From an uncultured Spirochaetaceae bacterium (lineage in GTDB: Bacteria > Spirochaetota > Spirochaetia > Treponematales > Treponemataceae): 33,374 nt of DNA. The stretch's first letter is position 1. Every line of letters begins with the position of its first letter. This document shows positions 1 through 7,894 of this stretch, piece after piece. The DNA lies in the NCBI GenBank assembly GCA_902778325.1, contig CACYWZ010000035.1:1-33374 (forward strand), written 5' to 3'. The translations under genes were made by a program, and so were the position numbers. The notes under the pieces were generated by a model. That model was not told the DNA's origin. It worked only from the letters and a program-made list of their open reading frames with translations, and searched no databases.

Positions 1-1489
1 TCACTGTCGGCTTTTTTCGCGTGTCGGTTGTGTCGGCAATTTTTTCAACAGCGCCCTTACATTCGCCGTATCTGCCTTTCGCCCACATATCAAGCCCTGT
101 TCCCTGTGTCGGAGTGTCCTTGCTTTCAAGGAACGCCGAGCAAGCGCGGGCAAACTCGCCTTTGTTGTACTTCGCCATCTCTTTTCCGAGCGCATAGCGA
201 AGTTGCTTGTGAACGTCGTTTTTCGTGCATTCGATGGCAAGGTCGACGATTTCTTTTGCGCCGGTGTGTCCTTCTTGCAAAAGCGCCGCTGCAGCCTTCG
301 CCTTCGTGGTGTCGCCTGACTTTTTGTCTGTAATCAGCGACACAAGATACTCATTTCCCTCGCTCGTGTTCAACGCCGCAATCACGGGATAGCACGCGTT
401 TTTGACGACAGCCTCGCCGTCGTTTTTCGCGCGGTACACGAGAGACGGGACGGCGCTTTTTATCTCTTGTTTTTTCACCGCCTCAATCGCTTCGAGGCGC
501 ACTTTGTAAAATGAATCGCGGATTGCCTGCTCGATGACTTTCTGAGCGTCAGAGTCCTTGAAATATGCAAGTCCTTTGATGATATAAACGCGAAGATTTG
601 CGTCGCTTGCCGCTCTGTACTGCTCGCAAAGGATGTCGACGGAAGCGCTCTCGCCCATCGCGCCCAAGGCTTCCGCCGCGTACATTCTTACGAACGAGTT
701 TTCGTTCTCATCCTCAAGAATGTCGCGCAGTTTGTCCCAAGTTGAAGTGGCTTTGAGTTTTCCGAGCGCCTTCATTGTTTCCTGACGGCGACCGCTCGAC
801 AAATCGTCTTTGTCAAGATAATCCGCCAAAAACTGCGCTTCCTCATCTCCGCCGCAATCGCCAAGAGCCGCAATCGAGCCGTCGATGTAATTCTCCGCTT
901 CGTCTTCCATGAGCGCAATGAGCGCAGGACACGCCTCGCGGCACTTTACGGCGCTAAGATACTTGAAAACGGCGTCGGTGATGTTCTTTTTTATGTCGTA
1001 AGGGTCATTCACGACCGTGACGGCATAATCTTCAAGACACGGGTCTTTGAGCGCTGTGAAATACGAGAGCACTTTTTCGCGAACGACATTGCTCTCACTT
1101 GTCTGGAACATATTGTAAATCTCGTTCACAAAGCGCTTGTCTTCGGCGTTCTTGAGCGTGTCAATCTGGTCTGTGATTTCGGCTTCAAGACCAAAGAGGA
1201 ACGTGTCGCGGACTTTTTTCTCGTAATTGTCCATCTTGCTGTTCTCTCTTTTTTCAGCGTCCTCGATTTCCTCTCTCGTTGGCTGTATCGGCTTTTTTGC
1301 CGCAGGCACTTTCGCCTTTCCGCCACGCTTTTTCACTTCCTCTTTTTCTTCGCTCTCCTCAACTTGAGTGCTCTGCCCTTCGCTCGCGCCTGAAACAGCG
1401 TCAACTTCCTGAGCAAAAGCGTGTGATGAAAGCATCAAAAAGAAGAGCGAAAGCGAAAAAACTGTTTTTCTCCAAGTGCTTTTTTTCAT
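1..1489 (-). CDS. Secreted HEAT-repeat protein (3' end beyond window)
   Basis: The frame is open from ATG at 1489 to the window edge, so at least 496 residues are present and the C-terminus is missing. A strong Shine-Dalgarno (GAGGAGG) sits 5-6 nt before the ATG. The N-terminus is a signal peptide: MKKSTWRK, a hydrophobic stretch and a likely cut after AFA. A Glu/Lys-rich linker follows (about residues 35-85). The rest consists of helical pairs of about 30 residues with the spacing of HEAT repeats, for example VRMYAAEALGAMGE and FYKVRLEAIEAVKKQE. Such proteins are export-route scaffolds for protein contacts; no catalytic motif is visible. It follows tgt by 22 nt and is probably the last gene read from the dut-lpt-tgt run. 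The partner is unknown. The fold call is from sequence pattern alone. Confidence 0.8.
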   Translation of the reverse strand, partial: MKKSTWRKTVFSLSLFFLMLSSHAFAQEVDAVSGASEGQSTQVEESEEKEEVKKRGGKAKVPAAKKPIQPTREEIEDAEKRENSKMDNYEKKVRDTFLFGLEAEITDQIDTLKNAEDKRFVNEIYNMFQTSESNVVREKVLSYFTALKDPCLEDYAVTVVNDPYDIKKNITDAVFKYLSAVKCREACPALIALMEDEAENYIDGSIAALGDCGGDEEAQFLADYLDKDDLSSGRRQETMKALGKLKATSTWDKLRDILEDENENSFVRMYAAEALGAMGESASVDILCEQYRAASDANLRVYIIKGLAYFKDSDAQKVIEQAIRDSFYKVRLEAIEAVKKQEIKSAVPSLVYRAKNDGEAVVKNACYPVIAALNTSEGNEYLVSLITDKKSGDTTKAKAAAALLQEGHTGAKEIVDLAIECTKNDVHKQLRYALGKEMAKYNKGEFARACSAFLESKDTPTQGTGLDMWAKGRYGECKGAVEKIADTTDTRKKPTV

Positions 1490-1511
1490 AAATCCTCCTC
1501 TCTCCTATTTT

Positions 1512-2648
1512 TTATTTTATGTCGCCTGCACGGAAGCGGCGGAGGAAGTTTTCTTTGTATTCGGTGAATCTGTCCTCGCTTATCGCCTCGCGGATTTCGC
1601 CTATCATATTGTGCAAGAAATAGAGGTTGTGATATGAGGCGAGCATTGCGCTCAAAATCTCCTGGTCTTTGTAAAGGTGTCGCAGATAGGCTCTTGTGTA
1701 TGTGCGGCAAACTTTGCAGTTGCACTCTTTGTCAATCGGAGCGTAATCGTGCATGAAGCGCTCCTGCTTTATCGACAAGAAGCCGTCGTGCGTGAAATAC
1801 GAGCCGTTTCTGGCGTTTCTCGTAGGCAAAACGCAGTCGAACATATCGATTCCGTTCTCAACCGCCTGCAAAATGTAATCAGGAGTGCCGATTCCCATGA
1901 CGTACTTTGCCCTGTCCTCAGGAAGGCGGGCAGCCGTGTATGCAAGAAGCTCCTCGTAGACTTCAGGCGGCTCTCCGACAGACAAGCCTCCGATTGCAAG
2001 CCCCGGAGTCTCAAGAGAAGCGACAAAATCGGCTGACTTGTCGCGAAGGTCTTTGAAAAAGTTTCCCTGCACAATCGGGAAAAGCATTCCTTTGTAGCCC
2101 GCGTCCCTTTTTTCTTCCCAGCGCGCTTTTGCTCTCTTTGCCCAGTCGCTCGTGATTGAAAGAGCCTTCTCCGCTTCTTTTCGCTCCGTGTTCCAGCCCG
2201 TGCAGACATCGAGCTGCATCTGAATATCGCTGTTGAACTGCGTCTGCGTGTCAACGACGCTCTCAGGCGTGAAAAGATGGCGTGAGCCGTCAACGTGGCT
2301 TTGGAACGTTACGCCCTTTTCGGTGATTTTTCGGAGTTTTGCAAGCGAAAACACCTGAAATCCGCCCGAATCAGTCAAAAAGTTTCTCTTCCACTTCGAA
2401 AAACCGTGAAGTCCGCCCGCTTCCTCAATCAAATCGCTTCCCGGACGAAGATAAAGATGATAAGTGTTTGCAAGAATAATCTCAAAGCCAATTTCCTCAA
2501 GGTCGTCTTTCGTTATCGCCTTGACAGTCGCGTTTGTTCCGACAGGCATGAAAACAGGCGTCTTCACATCCCCGTGCGGAAGATGAATCACGCCTGTTCT
2601 TGCGCGGCATTTCGCGTCTTTGTGGAACTGCTCAAAAAAAGTACCCAT
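1512..2648 (-). CDS. tgt: Queuine/preQ1 tRNA-guanine transglycosylase
   Basis: This 378-residue enzyme swaps guanine 34 of GUN-anticodon tRNAs for preQ1, the first tRNA-bound step of queuosine synthesis. The length is normal for bacterial Tgt. The general-base and nucleophile aspartates are present in TDSGGFQVFS (D93) and DMFDCVLPTRNAR (D271), and the zinc site is C309-x-C311-x2-C314 with H340. The GGLSVGEP loop that recognises the base is also present. The substrate-side segment reads MQLDVCTGW, unlike the DECTP form of E. coli. ATG at 2648 is preceded by GAGGGA. It lies 131 nt after the LptG-like gene, across two small hairpins, and 22 nt before the HEAT-repeat gene. Confidence 0.96.
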   Translation of the reverse strand: MGTFFEQFHKDAKCRARTGVIHLPHGDVKTPVFMPVGTNATVKAITKDDLEEIGFEIILANTYHLYLRPGSDLIEEAGGLHGFSKWKRNFLTDSGGFQVFSLAKLRKITEKGVTFQSHVDGSRHLFTPESVVDTQTQFNSDIQMQLDVCTGWNTERKEAEKALSITSDWAKRAKARWEEKRDAGYKGMLFPIVQGNFFKDLRDKSADFVASLETPGLAIGGLSVGEPPEVYEELLAYTAARLPEDRAKYVMGIGTPDYILQAVENGIDMFDCVLPTRNARNGSYFTHDGFLSIKQERFMHDYAPIDKECNCKVCRTYTRAYLRHLYKDQEILSAMLASYHNLYFLHNMIGEIREAISEDRFTEYKENFLRRFRAGDIK

Positions 2649-2679
2649 ATCTATCCCTCAAAAAATAATTTTATTTGTT

Positions 2680-2740
2680 TTTCGCCTTTCCCAAAACAGG
2701 AAAGCACAAATCGTTTGCTCTTCCCAAAACGGGAGAACAA
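2680..2740. repeat. Two hairpin units 33 bp apart upstream of tgt
   Basis: The string TTCCCAAAAC occurs at 2688 and again at 2721. Each copy is the left side of a small inverted repeat: CTTTCC/GGAAAG around the first and TCTTCCC/GGGAgA around the second. They fill the gap between the LptG-like gene and tgt. They may weaken read-through or process the mRNA; no U-tract typical of a full terminator follows. Confidence 0.5.
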
Positions 2741-2779
2741 AAACATCTTTATTTTCGGCATTGTATCACATTTTCTTTT

Positions 2780-3859
2780 TTATGTGCGGGCAAATCGCAA
2801 CAAAACAATGCTGAGCGCGACAAAAAGAACGACGGGAAACCAAGCGCCCGTGAGAGGCGGAATTGAGCCGAACTTTGCGAGGAGCATCGTTATCATTTGA
2901 ATGACGTAAAAAAGAACGACGGCGCTGATGCAAAGCGCAAGGCTCACGAGAAGCACGTTCTTCTGCGTCTTTCCCGAAAGCCCGACTGCAAGGAAGACGA
3001 CGATAAAGACAACGAAAGGAAACGAAAACTTTTTGTAGTAAACACTGCGCGCTTCGGCTGACGGCAAGCCCGCTTTTTGAAGATGCTCGATGTATTCACG
3101 CGCTTCTTTTGTGTTCACTTCCTCGACGCTTATCGTGTTGTTTCGGAATGTGGAGGGAACTTCGGTGAAAAGCGAAAAATCGTCCTCGCTCATTTCGCTT
3201 ATAGAAATCTCTCCGTCTTCGCCCTTTTTGTATTTTTGCGCTTCCGAGAAAATCCAGTGTGAGACATTTTCGTCCCAAAGCGCGCTGTTCGCCCTGAACG
3301 CCGAAACGAAACGCCGCTCATCGTCCCTCACAACGATGTAAATGCCGAAAAGTTGCTGTGCCGCATCGTCGTAAAAATCAGCCTTGTAAATTATTTTTCC
3401 GCCGTCCGCCATTATGACGATTCTGTCATTGTTGCGCTTTTCTTCTTGCTTCAGCACTTTTTTTTGCAAGGCGACTTTTTTTGCATAAGTGGGAACGACG
3501 ATATTGTCCTCGAACAAAAAGAGCGCGACGCTCATAAAAAGCGAAAAGACAAGAAGCGGCGATGTGAAGCGCAAAAGGGAAACTCCGCAAGCAAAGACCG
3601 CCGTGAGTTCGTTCTTCGCGTAAAGGCTGCTGAGCGTGTATGCTGTGGCAAAAAGAACGGCAATCGGAACGGCGTACGAAATCGTCTTTGGAACGTAGTG
3701 AACAAGCACTTTTAGAACGTCTGAGGCAGAGGCAGAGACGCTTATATAGCGCCAAAGGTTCATCAGCAAATCCGCAAGGTTCAGCACAAGGCAAAAAAAT
3801 CCAAGCGCTCCGAGGAACACAAGGAAAAAGGAGCGATAAATATAAAAAACGAGTTTCAT
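2780..3859 (-). CDS. LptG-like permease (YjgP/YjgQ family)
   Basis: This 359-residue inner-membrane protein has the LptF/LptG layout: three hydrophobic segments near the N-terminus (about 8-30, 55-78, 97-118), a soluble periplasmic domain of about 150 residues, and three C-terminal segments (about 275-355). In organisms with LPS these proteins pair with the LptB ATPase to pull lipid from the inner membrane. Many treponemes lack typical LPS, so the cargo here may be another lipid or glycolipid. Its ATG overlaps the stop of the LptF-like gene by 4 nt (ATGA), indicating coupled translation. The choice of G over F rests on gene order and is tentative. Confidence 0.85.
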   Translation of the reverse strand: MKLVFYIYRSFFLVFLGALGFFCLVLNLADLLMNLWRYISVSASASDVLKVLVHYVPKTISYAVPIAVLFATAYTLSSLYAKNELTAVFACGVSLLRFTSPLLVFSLFMSVALFLFEDNIVVPTYAKKVALQKKVLKQEEKRNNDRIVIMADGGKIIYKADFYDDAAQQLFGIYIVVRDDERRFVSAFRANSALWDENVSHWIFSEAQKYKKGEDGEISISEMSEDDFSLFTEVPSTFRNNTISVEEVNTKEAREYIEHLQKAGLPSAEARSVYYKKFSFPFVVFIVVFLAVGLSGKTQKNVLLVSLALCISAVVLFYVIQMITMLLAKFGSIPPLTGAWFPVVLFVALSIVLLRFART

Positions 3860-4968
3860 TTTTTCCTAAGCCTAAAGTAAAGCACGACGCCTGCAAGCCC
3901 GATGACAAAGTTCGGCGTCCACATTGCCCAAAAGCCGTTCAAGCCGATACGGATTCCGAAAATCTGTCCCAAAATCGTGAGAGCCCAATACAAAACGCTA
4001 ATCATAAGCCCGATTATAAGCCCGATTGTCTGTCCTGAGCGCTTTGCGAAAATCAGCGAAAGCGGCATTGCCAAAAGCGCAAAAAAGAGAGAGGCGAACG
4101 GAACGGAAAACTTCTTGTTGTATTCAACGCGATAATTGTTCAGCGTCCTTTTTGACACTTCCTCCTCTGCTTCCATTCGCAAAAGTTCTTTTTTTAGGTC
4201 ATAAGAAGTCATTTCACTTGGCATAATGCGGTTCGAGGAATCGACAAACGCTGAAGAAAAAACGTTCAGCAACACTGTCTTTGCAAAAAGTGAATCAAGC
4301 GTTGTTTTTTCTTTTCGGTCAAAAAAAAGAACTGTCGCGTTTTGCATTTTCAGTTCCATGAGAATACCGCCAAGACTTGATTTTTCGACGCTTGAGTTTT
4401 CCGCGACGATTATGCGCTGATTGCCTTTTTCGTCGCTGTCGAACACAACCAAATCCGAAACTTGATTTTTGTCGACATCGCCAATCACCAGCGTCGAATC
4501 ATTCGTGCGCTTTATCGAGCGCGACTCAAGCTCTATCGCGGGGTTTGTGTGTATGATTTCTTTTTTGAGGCGGTTGAACTTGAGTTTCCCGACTGGCAGA
4601 AGATAATCGTTGACGAAAAACGACGAAACAGAAATGAGCGCGCCCAAAACGACGACGGGAATCATTATAAAGCGGTATTCAAGCCCGCTCGCCCGCAAAA
4701 TCAGTATCTCGTTGTCGCTCACGAGCCTGCCAAGACACATCAAAAAACCCACGAGAGTGGCAAAAGGCGCAGATTGCGCTATTACCGCAGGAAGAGAGTA
4801 CGTTATGAGGCGAAAGACTGTCGCGACGGGAACGCGCTGTCGCAATATTGTCTCTGCAAGAAGCAGAATTTCATTCACAAAAAAAATCATAAAGAAAAAG
4901 AGAAACGAAATAAAGAAATACAAAAAGAGTTCTTTCACGATATAGCGAACAAGCACGTTTTTTTTCAT
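3856..4968 (-). CDS. LptF-like permease (YjgP/YjgQ family)
   Basis: This is a 370-residue partner of the next gene, with the same topology: hydrophobic segments at about 10-35, 50-75 and 95-118, a periplasmic beta-rich domain, and three C-terminal segments. It opens with MKKNVLVRYIVKELFLYF, which resembles the amino-terminal helix of LptF. The start chosen is ATG at 4968, with GGA eight bases upstream. A TTG in frame at 4980 would add four residues but has no better ribosome site. It begins 23 nt after dut and shares ATGA with the LptG-like gene, so both subunits are probably made in equal amounts. The family call is sure; the F/G assignment is inferred. Confidence 0.85.
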   Translation of the reverse strand: MKKNVLVRYIVKELFLYFFISFLFFFMIFFVNEILLLAETILRQRVPVATVFRLITYSLPAVIAQSAPFATLVGFLMCLGRLVSDNEILILRASGLEYRFIMIPVVVLGALISVSSFFVNDYLLPVGKLKFNRLKKEIIHTNPAIELESRSIKRTNDSTLVIGDVDKNQVSDLVVFDSDEKGNQRIIVAENSSVEKSSLGGILMELKMQNATVLFFDRKEKTTLDSLFAKTVLLNVFSSAFVDSSNRIMPSEMTSYDLKKELLRMEAEEEVSKRTLNNYRVEYNKKFSVPFASLFFALLAMPLSLIFAKRSGQTIGLIIGLMISVLYWALTILGQIFGIRIGLNGFWAMWTPNFVIGLAGVVLYFRLRKK

Positions 4969-4991
4969 CAATTTTTCCAAATCAAAAAAAC

Positions 4992-5447
4992 TTATCCGCG
5001 AATCCCCGTTGAGCCAAAGCCGCCTTCTCCGCGCTCTGTTGAAGACAATCTTGCTGCGCTTTCAAAAGACGCTTGCACAACAGAGGCGATGACGAGCTGC
5101 GCGATTCTGTCGCCGTTTTTGACTGTGAACGGCTGCTTTGAGTGGTTTATCAAAATCACTTTGACCTCTCCGCGATAATCGCTGTCAATCGTTCCGGGCG
5201 TGTTCAAGACTGTAACGCCGTTTTTTGCCGAAAGCCCGCTTCTTGGTCTAACCTGAACTTCAAAGCCTTCTGGGATTTCAAGAAACAGCCCTGTCGGAAT
5301 CATTTTGTACTCGCCGCTTTCAATTACGACGTCCTCGCTCAAAAAAGCGCACACATCAGCGCCTGCCGCGCCTTTGCTCTGATATGACGGCACTTTTGCA
5401 CCAGAGGCGCATGTGAACTTTATCACGCATTTTTCATTCTTTTCCAT
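4992..5447 (-). CDS. dut: dUTP diphosphatase (trimeric dUTPase)
   Basis: This 151-residue enzyme hydrolyses dUTP to dUMP and pyrophosphate, keeping uracil out of DNA and feeding dTMP synthesis. All five trimeric-dUTPase motifs are present in order: [34 protein letters not shown] (with the catalytic Asp and the uracil-binding hairpin), NGDRIAQLV, and the C-terminal P-loop-like [10 protein letters not shown]. The length matches the family. AAGAGG lies ahead of ATG 5447. It heads the minus-strand run dut-lptF-lptG-tgt-HEAT. No functional link is obvious, so this is probably a co-transcribed housekeeping group. Confidence 0.96.
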   Translation of the reverse strand: MEKNEKCVIKFTCASGAKVPSYQSKGAAGADVCAFLSEDVVIESGEYKMIPTGLFLEIPEGFEVQVRPRSGLSAKNGVTVLNTPGTIDSDYRGEVKVILINHSKQPFTVKNGDRIAQLVIASVVQASFESAARLSSTERGEGGFGSTGIRG

Positions 5448-5465
5448 AAATCAAACCTCTTCAAG

Positions 5466-5493
5466 ATGATATTTTATTCATTTATTACGTCAG
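5466..5493 (-). promoter_or_regulatory. Candidate promoter for dut operon
   Basis: On the minus strand CTGACG (5488-5493) and TATCAT (5466-5471) are spaced by 16 bp, giving a plausible sigma-70-type -35/-10 pair. The predicted start lies just before the Shine-Dalgarno of dut. This rests on pattern only. Confidence 0.4.
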
Positions 5494-5549
5494 CGGCTTT
5501 CAATATAGCAGATTTGAGCAAAATGCTAAAGAGCGTCAAAACTGCATTG

Positions 5550-5766
5550 GCGTTTCTAATCCAAAATTGTCTTCTTCAAAGTGAAGTAATCAATTTCTAA
5601 TCCGAAATTGACTCATGCAACACTGCGGCAATCAATTTCTAATCCAAAATTGTCTTATGCAGAGTGAAGCAATCAATTTCTAATCCGAAATTGACTTATG
5701 CAACAGTGAAGCAATCAATTTCTAATCAAAAATTGTCTTCTTCAAAGTGAAGAAAGCAATTTCTAA
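5550..5766. repeat. Tandem array 1, 41/42-bp period, hairpin units
   Basis: Five units and a partial sixth start at 5550, 5591, 5633, 5674, 5716 and 5757, with steps of 41, 42, 41, 42, 41. Each intact unit opens with CAATTTC-taatcc-GAAATTG, a 7-bp inverted repeat (6-bp in the variant units). The units alternate in type: 1, 3 and 5 carry TTGTCTT after the stem, while 2 and 4 carry TTGACT and CATGCAAC or TATGCAAC. The true repeat is therefore about 83 bp. The array sits between divergent dut and the I42 gene. No spacers and no coding frame are present. Confidence 0.9.
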
Positions 5767-5780
5767 AAAAAAATCTCAAA

Positions 5781-5809
5781 ATGACAAGAGAGAAAAAAAA
5801 TGCTAGAAT
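5781..5809 (+). promoter_or_regulatory. Promoter for the I42-kinase genes, probably leaderless
   Basis: ATGACA (5781-5786), a 17-bp spacer and TAGAAT (5804-5809) form a good -35/-10 pair. Only 8 nt separate the -10 box from the ATG at 5818, so transcription should begin at or next to the start codon. No Shine-Dalgarno is present. Confidence 0.6.
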
Positions 5810-5817
5810 AAGCGCAT

Positions 5818-6228
5818 ATGAAACACACAGTTATTTTTGGTTTGATTTTGGTATGTATGTTTTCTTCTTGCAAAAGCACGAACGTAAGCGATGCGAAAAG
5901 CGAAAGCGAAGATTTTTCCCAAGCGCTCTCAGAGCATATCGCGCTCGTGTCGCTCGAAGCGAACTTTTCCACGGGCTACAAATGGGAATGCAGCGTTGAG
6001 GACAGCGAAATCGCAGAGGTAATCGCAGACGATTATGTCAGCGACGACGCAGACGAAAAACTCGTCGGCGCAGGCGGTGTTCAGACGTTCTTCATCAAAT
6101 GCAAAAAAGAAGGAAGCACAACGCTGACGTTCCGCTACAGGCGTCCTTGGGAAGATGCGGGCGAAGTTGAGGAAAGGGTCATGACTCTCAAAGTCGGCGA
6201 AGACTTGAGCGGAGAAATCTCGGAATAA
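5818..6228 (+). CDS. Chagasin-type (I42) protease-inhibitor lipoprotein
   Basis: This 136-residue protein opens with a signal peptide ending in a relaxed spirochaetal lipobox (MFSS then C18), so it is probably lipid-anchored to a membrane facing the periplasm or outside. The mature part carries the three loops of the I42 family: NFSTGYKW (about 49-56, matching NPTTGYxW), GAGG (84-87), and YRRPWE (107-112, matching RPW). Members block papain-type cysteine proteases by plugging the active-site cleft. The gene ends 2 nt before the histidine kinase and must be co-transcribed with it. The start is the ATG set by the promoter. Whether the target is a host or a self protease cannot be told. Confidence 0.85.
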   Translation: MKHTVIFGLILVCMFSSCKSTNVSDAKSESEDFSQALSEHIALVSLEANFSTGYKWECSVEDSEIAEVIADDYVSDDADEKLVGAGGVQTFFIKCKKEGSTTLTFRYRRPWEDAGEVEERVMTLKVGEDLSGEISE

Positions 6229-6230
6229 AA

Positions 6231-7517
6231 ATGAAAAGATTTATGAAAAGGGCGTCGGAGAAAATTTCCAAACTCTCTGATGAGCAAATAGAGCGCATTT
6301 TGGACGCACTCAACGACGAAAACGACAAATTTGCTTCGATTTTGGAATCAATCTCAACGGGCATAATTATCCTAGACAAAGATTGGAACGTGCTTTTGAC
6401 AAACAAAGCCGCCGAACGCTATGTTCCATTCACCAGCGCAAAAGACAAAAAGAGCGTTTGGGAGCTAATCGCGGACGAAAGCGTTTCAGCCTTCCTCAAA
6501 AAATGCCACGACGACGACAAAGCAAACGCGAGCGAAGAATTTTCTTTGCAGCTCTTTGGAAGCTCGGCGGTGCGCTTCGTAACAGTTTCGCTAATGCCGC
6601 TCGTGCAGAAAAAAGGCGAAAAAACGCTCGTTACAGGCTCAATCGTCAAAATTGATGACAACACCGAAAAGCGCAAGCAAGATATTTTGCTTCACAGAAT
6701 GGAAAGTCTTGCCAGCCTCACAAACCTTGCCGCGAACGTTGCCCACGAAATCAAAAATCCCCTTGGCGCAATTTCTATCCACATTCAGCTTTTGCAAAAA
6801 GCCCTCAAGCGCGCACGGAGCAGCGACGGCAGACTTCCAGAGCCCAAGTTTATGGAAGAGCGGCTCGACGTGGTGAACGAAGAAATTGAAAACCTCAACA
6901 AAGTCATTATGGATTTTCTTTTTGCGGTGCGCCCCGTAAAAGCAGAGCTTGTTCTTGCCGAGCCAGACGCGCTCGTGAGCCATTTTGCCACGTTCTTTAT
7001 CGATGAGCTAAAAAGCCGCGGTATTCACTTTGAAACTAGGCTCAATGCGGGCGCGACACGGCTTTTGATTGACGAGAAACTCTTCCGGCAAGTGGTTGCG
7101 AACATTGAGCAGAACGCGATAGCAGCGATTATCGAAAAGTTTGGCGAGAACAAAGGCGGCGAAATGCGCATTGAAAGCGAAATCAAAGACGGCGTTTATG
7201 AAATCCGCTTTTGTGACAACGGCGAAGGTATGAGCGAAGAAACCGCAAGCCATATTTTTGAGCCATATTTCACAACAAAGGTCAACGGCACGGGCTTGGG
7301 AATGACGATGGTGTACAAAATCATTCGCGAGTTTGCGGGCGACATCAGTGTAAAAAGCGAAAAGGGCAAAGGCACTCAGTTCACAATTCGCCTGAATGTT
7401 CCGCAAGCCGACAAGCCACTTTTGACCTGCAACAAAGAAGATTGCTTGGCTATCGAAAGCAAAATCAACACGCTCCGTCCGTTCATCGACGCCGCTGGCA
7501 CTCTTGAGCAGGCATAG
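6231..7517 (+). CDS. Soluble PAS sensor histidine kinase (NtrB-like)
   Basis: The 428 residues contain no membrane segment, so sensing is cytoplasmic. A PAS domain covers about 32-142 (SILESISTGIIILDKDWNVLLTNKAA), followed by the phospho-acceptor helix AHEIKNPLGAI with H172. The HATPase domain has its N-box at IEQNAIAAI (N295), G1 at DNGEGM, F-box FEPYFTT and G2 at GTGLGMTM. This is the layout of NtrB/AtoS kinases that drive sigma-54 activators, and such an activator lies just downstream. GGA eight bases before the ATG, inside the end of the I42 gene, is the ribosome site. The last ~35 residues, with two cysteines, form a tail outside the domain. The signal is unknown. Confidence 0.92.
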   Translation: MKRFMKRASEKISKLSDEQIERILDALNDENDKFASILESISTGIIILDKDWNVLLTNKAAERYVPFTSAKDKKSVWELIADESVSAFLKKCHDDDKANASEEFSLQLFGSSAVRFVTVSLMPLVQKKGEKTLVTGSIVKIDDNTEKRKQDILLHRMESLASLTNLAANVAHEIKNPLGAISIHIQLLQKALKRARSSDGRLPEPKFMEERLDVVNEEIENLNKVIMDFLFAVRPVKAELVLAEPDALVSHFATFFIDELKSRGIHFETRLNAGATRLLIDEKLFRQVVANIEQNAIAAIIEKFGENKGGEMRIESEIKDGVYEIRFCDNGEGMSEETASHIFEPYFTTKVNGTGLGMTMVYKIIREFAGDISVKSEKGKGTQFTIRLNVPQADKPLLTCNKEDCLAIESKINTLRPFIDAAGTLEQA

Positions 7518-7533
7518 CAACTGCGTTGGCTCT

Positions 7534-7890
7534 CCAAAGTTCGTTGGAATGTCTAAAAAGTATTTTTCACTTCACCAAAGTACTTTGGAATGTAGAAAAA
7601 AAATTTTTTGAACAAATCCTGTGCGGGAAAAGGTCAAAAAATCGTTTTTTGAAGAAATCCCGTGCTGGCGAGAGGTGAAAAACATTTTTTTGAATAAATC
7701 CTGCGCTGGCGAGAGTCAAAAAACATTTTTTTGGATAAATCCTGCGCTGGAAAAGGTCAAAAAACATTTTTTTGAACAAATCCCGTGTTGGAAAGGGTTA
7801 AAAAAGAGTTTTTGAGTAAAATCCCGTGCTGGCGAGAGTTGAGAAAAAAATTGGGAAAAATCCCGTGCGGGAAAAGGTTTGGGAGAAAAG
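7534..7890. repeat. Tandem array 2, 41-bp period, two unit types in one phase
   Basis: Two units start with CCAAAG at 7534 and 7575; the second holds the perfect palindrome CCAAAGTACTTTGG. Seven units of a different sequence follow, with AAATCC at 7614, 7655, 7696, 7737, 7778, 7819 and 7858. Steps are 41 bp throughout except 39 at the junction and 39 at the end. The second type carries CCCGTGCTGG-like cores and A-tract/T-tract hairpins (CAAAAAA-ca-TTTTTTTG). The array separates the kinase from its activator. Short open frames here, including a GTG at 7826 joined to the activator, are repeat artefacts. Confidence 0.9.
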
Positions 7891-7894
7891 AAAA

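Noticed and set aside
2295-2900. 201-residue plus-strand open frame
   Set aside because: It is antisense to tgt and the LptG-like gene and spans their gap; no domain or ribosome site.
4462-5178. 238-residue plus-strand open frame
   Set aside because: It is antisense to lptF and dut, rich in Lys/Arg/Asn, with no domain; a shadow of the real genes.
5550-5766. CRISPR-like array
   Set aside because: The units are contiguous, with no unique spacers between repeats, and no cas gene is in the window. The same holds for the arrays at 7534, 19096 and 21796.
7567-7815. Small proteins on both strands inside array 2
   Set aside because: They are low-complexity translations of the 41-bp repeat, with no ribosome site or relatives I recognise.
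7826-7894. GTG start giving the activator 23 extra residues
   Set aside because: The extra residues translate repeat units of array 2. The TTG at 7895 has GGGAG upstream and gives the normal receiver N-terminus.
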